Made by a program: the position numbers and the translations under genes. Below are positions 58,906 through 64,000 of a DNA stretch of 64,000 nt, piece after piece. The notes beneath the pieces were generated by a model, which ran no database searches, was not told the DNA's origin, and saw only the letters and a program-made list of their open reading frames with translations. Every line of letters begins with the position of its first letter. Positions within the stretch are counted from its first letter, which is position 1. Source of the stretch: Aurelia coerulea (lineage: Eukaryota; Cnidaria; Scyphozoa; Semaeostomeae; Ulmaridae); contig CM076945.1 in NCBI GenBank assembly GCA_039566865.1, positions 1,741,001-1,805,000 of the forward strand, read 5' to 3'.

Positions 58906-60062
58906 CCTCCATTTTTTCTCGAAACTTTTCCCGCGCAAATACAAAAACAGAACAAGGTCGTTGAATTGAATTGAATGGGAACTAGGACACTAATTCTAGT
59001 TCATGCACTCAACTTTTCAACAGTTCTCGGCTGATGCTTGAAGAAACAGCTATTACTATTATATGCTATATGCAAAAAAGTGTCTTATAAGTCTTTTTAC
59101 TTAGCTCAAACATAGAAAATGAACTTTTCAAGGACTTTCTGTGAAAGACAAAGCTCATTTGGGTCCTTTCGTGATTTTAGCAATACACTCTTTCTTTATG
59201 AGTTATAAGAATACTATAAATTTTGTGTAGCCTCGATATTCTTAAGAAACTTTCATTTTGTGCCTGAATATATTCTTAAAGTATTCTTATTTTTTACAAT
59301 TTGATATAATTTCAGGGGAACATAGTTAAAAGAAATTTCATGTCATTGAAATGGTCGAACGAAAGAGGCAACTGCTGAAAAATGAGACACAAATGTGCGA
59401 GCTGATCTGAGGCTGATAGTATTCTTAGAAATTGGATGATATGATCCTGAGCTTGAAACTTCTTACAAACAGTATTCGTATAAAAAAGAGTGCACTGGCT
59501 TTGTGGCCCAGCCCAACCCCACTTCGAAGAGTGTGGATGTTGTGAACTCCTTCTTCGAAAAGCTGGCTACTTCACAAAAGCAATGCCAGGATAGAACAAA
59601 GCAAATACATCATTTAGATTTATTACTCTAATTCCATGTATATCATATATCATTGAAAATTAACCTTGCTAACAATTTGAAATAATCCACAGTATATATA
59701 TTTGGCAAAATTCAGCACTCCTGTATTCGAATCTTAAAAGTTACTTTGGAAATTAGGATGATTTCTTCATTAGCTCTCAATAACTATAAGATTCATTCTT
59801 GAAGGCTTCTGTACACAACTATTCGATGGGGAAACAATCTAGTAGCTGGATCGATTGCTTACAATTTCTAATAATCTAAAGATTGAAATTATTGAATTAA
59901 CAATCAAAATCAAAACCCATGATCTCTTTTTTTACTCCATGATTGAGTAGAAAAATCTCTCTGAATTCTCTGAAAATACGATTTGTCTTGTCATATGATC
60001 TCCTCTGATTGAAATCATCTTGAAAAATGCGTCCTTAATTTAATAGATTGCATCATTTGGAT
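58906..60062. other. Region upstream of MCM8; no gene seen
   Basis: This interval should contain the MCM8 promoter. No TATA box or other element can be assigned with confidence. About 59190-59500 is a dispersed repeat related to 15150-15420 (shared GTAGCCTCGATATTCTTAAGAAA-type and CAACTGCTGA(C/A)AAATGAGACACAAAT-type segments). The remainder is AT-rich and featureless. Confidence 0.6.
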
Positions 60063-60187
60063 CTATAGTTTCGACAAGTCTTTGGTCTCGGTATTTTTTT
60101 CCAAATTTTGAGCACCAAAGTTTGATCCAGCATATTGGGTAAGCTCATCCATCTGTTTTTGCTTTGTTTCAAGACGTATGTGTAATT
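60063..60187 (-). CDS. Orphan terminal coding exon, coiled-coil-like
   Basis: The acceptor ATTATACAG is followed by two bases completing a codon. Then come forty codons reading LHIRLETKQKQMDELTQYAG and SNFGAQNLEKNTETKDLSKL, ending in TAG. The charged, heptad-like first half and polar tail look like a genuine protein C-terminus. I cannot name the family. Upstream exons would have to lie to the right, so the intronless GPCR gene may sit in an intron of this gene. A possible small exon at 62277-62316 (a frame giving MTQLKELE before a GTAAGG donor) does not match in phase directly. Confidence 0.5.
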
Positions 60188-60422
60188 CTGTATAATCTCA
60201 TTCTGTTGAGTATCAAGCCTATCAAGCTGCTTCATGTATGTACTCGATTCATGCAATAATCAAAACAAATTATCTGATAAAGTACAACAAGATTAAAAGG
60301 ACGTCATGTCCCCTAAACCATGCCCCGCCCCTACCTCTGCCCCAAATTAAATGATTATCCATGCCCATAGTCCTTGTAGGTATGGGAAAGATGATAACTT
60401 TACTCTGGGTTTTGGAAGTTCC

Positions 60423-61436
60423 CTACAATTCTGTGGCAGCCTGACTGGAGTCTTTCTTACTTTGAACATCAGGCCTATCATGACGCCCAAAGCAACAAGA
60501 AAAGAACTGCTTTGTGTAGGCTCTCAGCTCTCCACTGCAAATAATCAAAATAATTGCATTGAGAGTCGGATTCAGTAACAATGCAAGATAACTCCAGCGT
60601 TGTAAATGAAACACAAATGTTTTGGCTCTCTCAAAAGTCTCCTTATCACCGTTCATTTTCAGGATTCTAATAGTAACTGTACAACAAAGATTTGGGACAA
60701 CGCATAACAAAAGTGACAAAGTGATGTACATCATTCCCTTGGCAAATTCCTGATCTGGGCTTCTTCTTCGATTTCTGGTACTTGCACCATTTTTCTCGAT
60801 TCTGCTTGCTCTTGAACCTGCTGCAGTATTTACAGGTTTGAAGCTGACCAGACTCTCCACTCTTTTCTTGATGGCACGATAAGCCCAGAGGTAGATGAAA
60901 AAGATGGAAACAATCAAGCCAATGTATATAAAACTGAGGATCACTCTGTATGTTCGATATGCAGTCACATGTTTCCATAAATAATCCAATTCATAGAAGG
61001 GCAGTAGTTTTATAACTGTGACTGTATGCGTTGTAAATATGACATTGATCATGATTATGATAACTCCTCGTCGTTTGGTCATGATGCTGTTGTAACGTGT
61101 CATATACCTCATATGAATTAGGCGATCGACAGCAATGATCAAAATGCAGACAAGAGAAAAGTTAATACAGAAAATTTGAAATGTGGCGACCCATTGGTAG
61201 AACTCGTGAAGAGGATGCTTTGAATCAAAGATCTTGGCATGTGCCAATGAAAGAGAGTTTGTTATTATTCCAAGAAAGCCCATGAGAATGTCAGATATAC
61301 TGAGATAAAGGACGAATCTGTATGAGACCAAGGATAATTTCTTTAATTTATGAAGTGCATAAACGAGGTAACTGTTGGCTAACATTGCGGCAAAACAGAG
61401 AAGGTATTTGAAGACAACAACGGATAATGGCTCCAT
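60423..61436 (-). CDS. Rhodopsin-class (class A) G protein-coupled receptor, single exon
   Basis: The intact 337-residue frame has seven hydrophobic helices, with approximate positions TM1 8-28, TM2 40-63, TM3 85-106, TM4 127-148, TM5 165-187, TM6 235-257 and TM7 276-298. Family marks are LSISD in TM2, an AVDRLIHMRY variant of the DRY box at the end of TM3, and LLNPTLNAIILI in place of NPxxY in TM7. The last is followed by a helix-8-like LRAYTKQFFSCC, whose Cys pair could be palmitoylated. The third intracellular loop is long and basic, with a KKR motif after TM5 and RRRSPDQEF before TM6. The N-terminus is very short, only about seven residues before TM1, which suggests a small ligand. Single-exon receptors of this kind are abundant in cnidarians and other invertebrates. 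The ligand and ortholog cannot be assigned. Confidence 0.94.
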   Translation of the reverse strand: MEPLSVVVFKYLLCFAAMLANSYLVYALHKLKKLSLVSYRFVLYLSISDILMGFLGIITNSLSLAHAKIFDSKHPLHEFYQWVATFQIFCINFSLVCILIIAVDRLIHMRYMTRYNSIMTKRRGVIIIMINVIFTTHTVTVIKLLPFYELDYLWKHVTAYRTYRVILSFIYIGLIVSIFFIYLWAYRAIKKRVESLVSFKPVNTAAGSRASRIEKNGASTRNRRRSPDQEFAKGMMYITLSLLLCVVPNLCCTVTIRILKMNGDKETFERAKTFVFHLQRWSYLALLLNPTLNAIILIICSGELRAYTKQFFSCCFGRHDRPDVQSKKDSSQAATEL

Positions 61437-64000
61437 GAGGCTAGATTTTCTTGTAAAATCTTTGTTGATTGATAGTGTTCGTTGATATATTTAAGAATCA
61501 AGTCTGTTTCACGATGTTCTTTCGATGTTCTTTTGATGTTCTTTCGTATCTGGGTCAACTTAATGATCTTTTTTCACATCATTTTCTTCCCAATTTGTTC
61601 CACTCTGTCAATTGAATCATACAGTTTTCACTTTGAACATGTGTTGTGCAAAATTCTGTTCCTGGAATAGAAATTTTGAACTGTTAAAAGGAGAAAGAAT
61701 ATTGACAAATCATCATACCAAATTAGCATTAGGATCAGGACTTTACAGCGAGATTCCCATTTTTGTTTTCAGTCAAGATCTTAAAAAATCACACCATAGG
61801 ATCACACGGTAAGCTCTAGTAAAATATCTAAAGTTGTTTCAAACCATTTTGCTATATTTTCAAAAAATTTACAAAAACAATCAATTACAAAGCGATACCA
61901 AAGGGAGCATGGAAATTCATAACAGCCAAAATAACTAAACATAAAGGAGGAGCATTTTGCACGAGAGAGTTTGAGCATAAGCATCAGATCCTCAAAAAAG
62001 ACAGCATGAATTGCCAACGCATCCCCCGCCCAGCAACACAATACTTTCCTTTTTATGAGAGAAATTCACGAACAGCTGTAATCCTGACAATAATCAAGAA
62101 ATCAAAGATGGCCAATGAACACTTATAACCAAAATACCTCAAGCCATAAACACAAGAAAGGTGCATCAACCAATCGTGCAATGTTTCTTAACGAATTTAT
62201 GCTTGTGCTGCAGAGATAGCTTCCATATTTAGTTTGGAAACTATCAACAACAAGAATACCTTACCTCCAATTCTTTCAGCTGAGTCATCGCTTGTAAAGG
62301 GGAAGCTGATTTCAAAAGTTTGTTTGGTCAAGATGATCAAATTGACTGAAACAATACTATTTTTCGTGGGCAAACCTACTCCTTATGATTGACAAGATGT
62401 TATAGGGGCTGTCTGTGACATCCCGTTTCTTGGCAGATTTCAGAATTCTCAGGCTAAGGAAAGCTAATATTAGGGGATAATCGCAAACAGGGTTGGATTT
62501 GATCGATATATGGAGATGAAAAGCGTGAGAATGATTCTGAAAATGTCCTAAGCAAATCTATGTATGATGAATTTGCAATATGCTCGTTTGGTCATACAAC
62601 ATGGTCATACGCTGAAAGTTTTGCAAGAAAGAGTTGATGGGAAATCCTGGCAGTAAACAAGGGCAGTTTTATCAACTATTAATTATCGATTGTCATTATC
62701 GGAACAAATTCAATGTTTCAACTAATTTTGAATGGCAAGCAGGACTCGTTGTCAAAATTGCACTGAGAAATCGTTTTCTTTTTGCAATAAATCCACCAAA
62801 TCTTTAAAAATTGTTTTCTTTTTGTAAAAATCTAGTTCTTCTTTATAGGAGGGATTTGCCACTCGTTCGCTAATCGCTTTCAGACAACCTCCTCCGCAGG
62901 TTTGGATTTAAACACTCGTTGCTTCCTTACCTTTTTCGATTCAAAGCTTGTAAATCCATGTATTACTGTTGAGTCGTGACATCTAAATCTCGTATGTTAT
63001 GCTTGAAACTGCCACAGGTGTCAAATCAGCTAAAAATACAATCAAATTGAAAAGTTTTTTGCTTTAAACCTCAAGATTTTCCTTGCGTTTAACCTTCGAT
63101 AATTTTTGCAACCAAGTACACATACAAACTACCCAATCACACAGCACTGCTCAAACAAGTTTGATCAAATTTATATACAGCTGCCTCTGAAAACAAGCAA
63201 ACGGAAATTGCAACCAAAACAAATTTTTGGGACTAGCTCAAATATTAGCTACGAAAGCTTGAGAAATCTAGATTATGCTTAAACAGACTTAGAGATTGTT
63301 TACTCTTTCTTACATCTTATGATGAATGATTAAGGGCACTCCAAGCATGTAAAAGTGCGGCTCAAGCCACTTGTAGTCAAATTCTAGCCTATCAGATATC
63401 AGTTTTTCATGTTGACGTAGATCAGCTAACCCAAATTTGGTTCGTAACGTGTCATGGCCTGTTGTATTATTGCATGGCTATTTTCATCAAAGGCTTATTG
63501 CTAGGATCTTTAGCGAAGATGACATTCAAGCCTTGCTATGAATCTGCGCACGAAATGAGGCAATTGAATTCACAGTTCCTGCGCAGTAGCCTCAATGAGG
63601 CGCAATCCTTTTCGGACAGCCTGTAGATATTTGACAAATTACAGCATCTGTAATATCAATCATGACGGTAACGTAAGAACTTTCATCAATAGAATTTAAA
63701 AGGCTTGCCAGACAAAATTTGTTACACTGTGCCAGTTCATCTAACACAAGGAAGTGCTGTTGCAAACGACTCTCTTTTTGAAGTAAGTTTTATGTTTGTC
63801 TGTGATAACTTTTCATTTTAAAATGAAATATATTTCTGTCCTTTTTGCAAAACGAACAGGTGGATTTTAGAATATTGGCCATCAAATTACAGAGATATTG
63901 ATAAAACAATGTATAATTTCCTTGATATCGCAGTTACCACGCAGATGTTCACTTGTAAATATTTGATACACTGAGTTCCTATTCTTCGATAAAAAGACAT
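61437..64000. other. Right end of the window; no recognisable gene
   Basis: Apart from the inverted MITE relative at about 63330-63480, I see no structured repeat and no convincing exon. A plus-strand frame ending at a GTAAGC at about 61810 and a minus-strand frame ending at a GTAAGG at about 62277 have donor-like ends but no family resemblance. The upstream region of the GPCR gene begins at 61437. Confidence 0.5.

Overview
This is an AT-rich, intron-dense segment of an animal nuclear genome. Nothing in it is bacterial. The gene set (MUS81, ERMARD, MOCS3, MCM8, a TAL/SCL-type bHLH gene, a single-exon class A GPCR) is metazoan. The many small exons, the MCM8 and ERMARD pair, and the load of LINE, hAT and TTAA-flanked MITE sequences suggest a non-vertebrate animal. 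A cnidarian is my best guess, but no species-diagnostic feature is present.

Layout. (1) 1-14,000, plus strand: the 3' two-thirds of MUS81, with 13 exons whose splice phases agree throughout. Its introns hold LINE fragments, several hairpin MITEs, a tRNA-derived SINE and, on the minus strand, a nested two-exon bHLH gene. (2) 14,000-15,960: a non-genic tandem-repeat block. (3) 15,967-20,024, minus strand: a complete seven-exon ERMARD reading frame. (4) 20,201-28,004, plus strand: a complete 14-exon MOCS3 gene. It is divergent from ERMARD, with only 176 bp between the two start codons. Two MOCS3 introns carry U12 (minor spliceosome) signals, and one of them has AT-AT ends. (5) 28,005-39,560: repeat-rich DNA with membrane-protein exons on the minus strand, two satellites, a small hairpin and a 4.3-kb palindrome. 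(6) 39,564-58,905, minus strand: MCM8, of which I placed 30 exons. One intron carries a hAT-like element that contains a 5'-truncated LINE with an intact reverse transcriptase frame. (7) 60,063-61,436, minus strand: an orphan terminal exon and the GPCR. The last 2.5 kb has no gene I can recognise.

Functional themes. MUS81 (structure-specific nuclease) and MCM8 (helicase-like ATPase) both act in homologous recombination and in repair of stalled forks. They lie about 25 kb apart, which may be coincidence. MOCS3 activates the sulfur carriers for molybdopterin synthesis and tRNA thiolation. ERMARD is an ER-membrane protein.

Most notable are the U12-type introns of MOCS3, the apparent absence of the MCM8 exon expected to carry ATPase sensor 1 (a TTAA-flanked MITE sits in that intron), the large palindrome, and the LINE-in-hAT composite. 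Exon coordinates were derived by hand from splice signals, reading phase and family knowledge. No alignment or transcript data were available.
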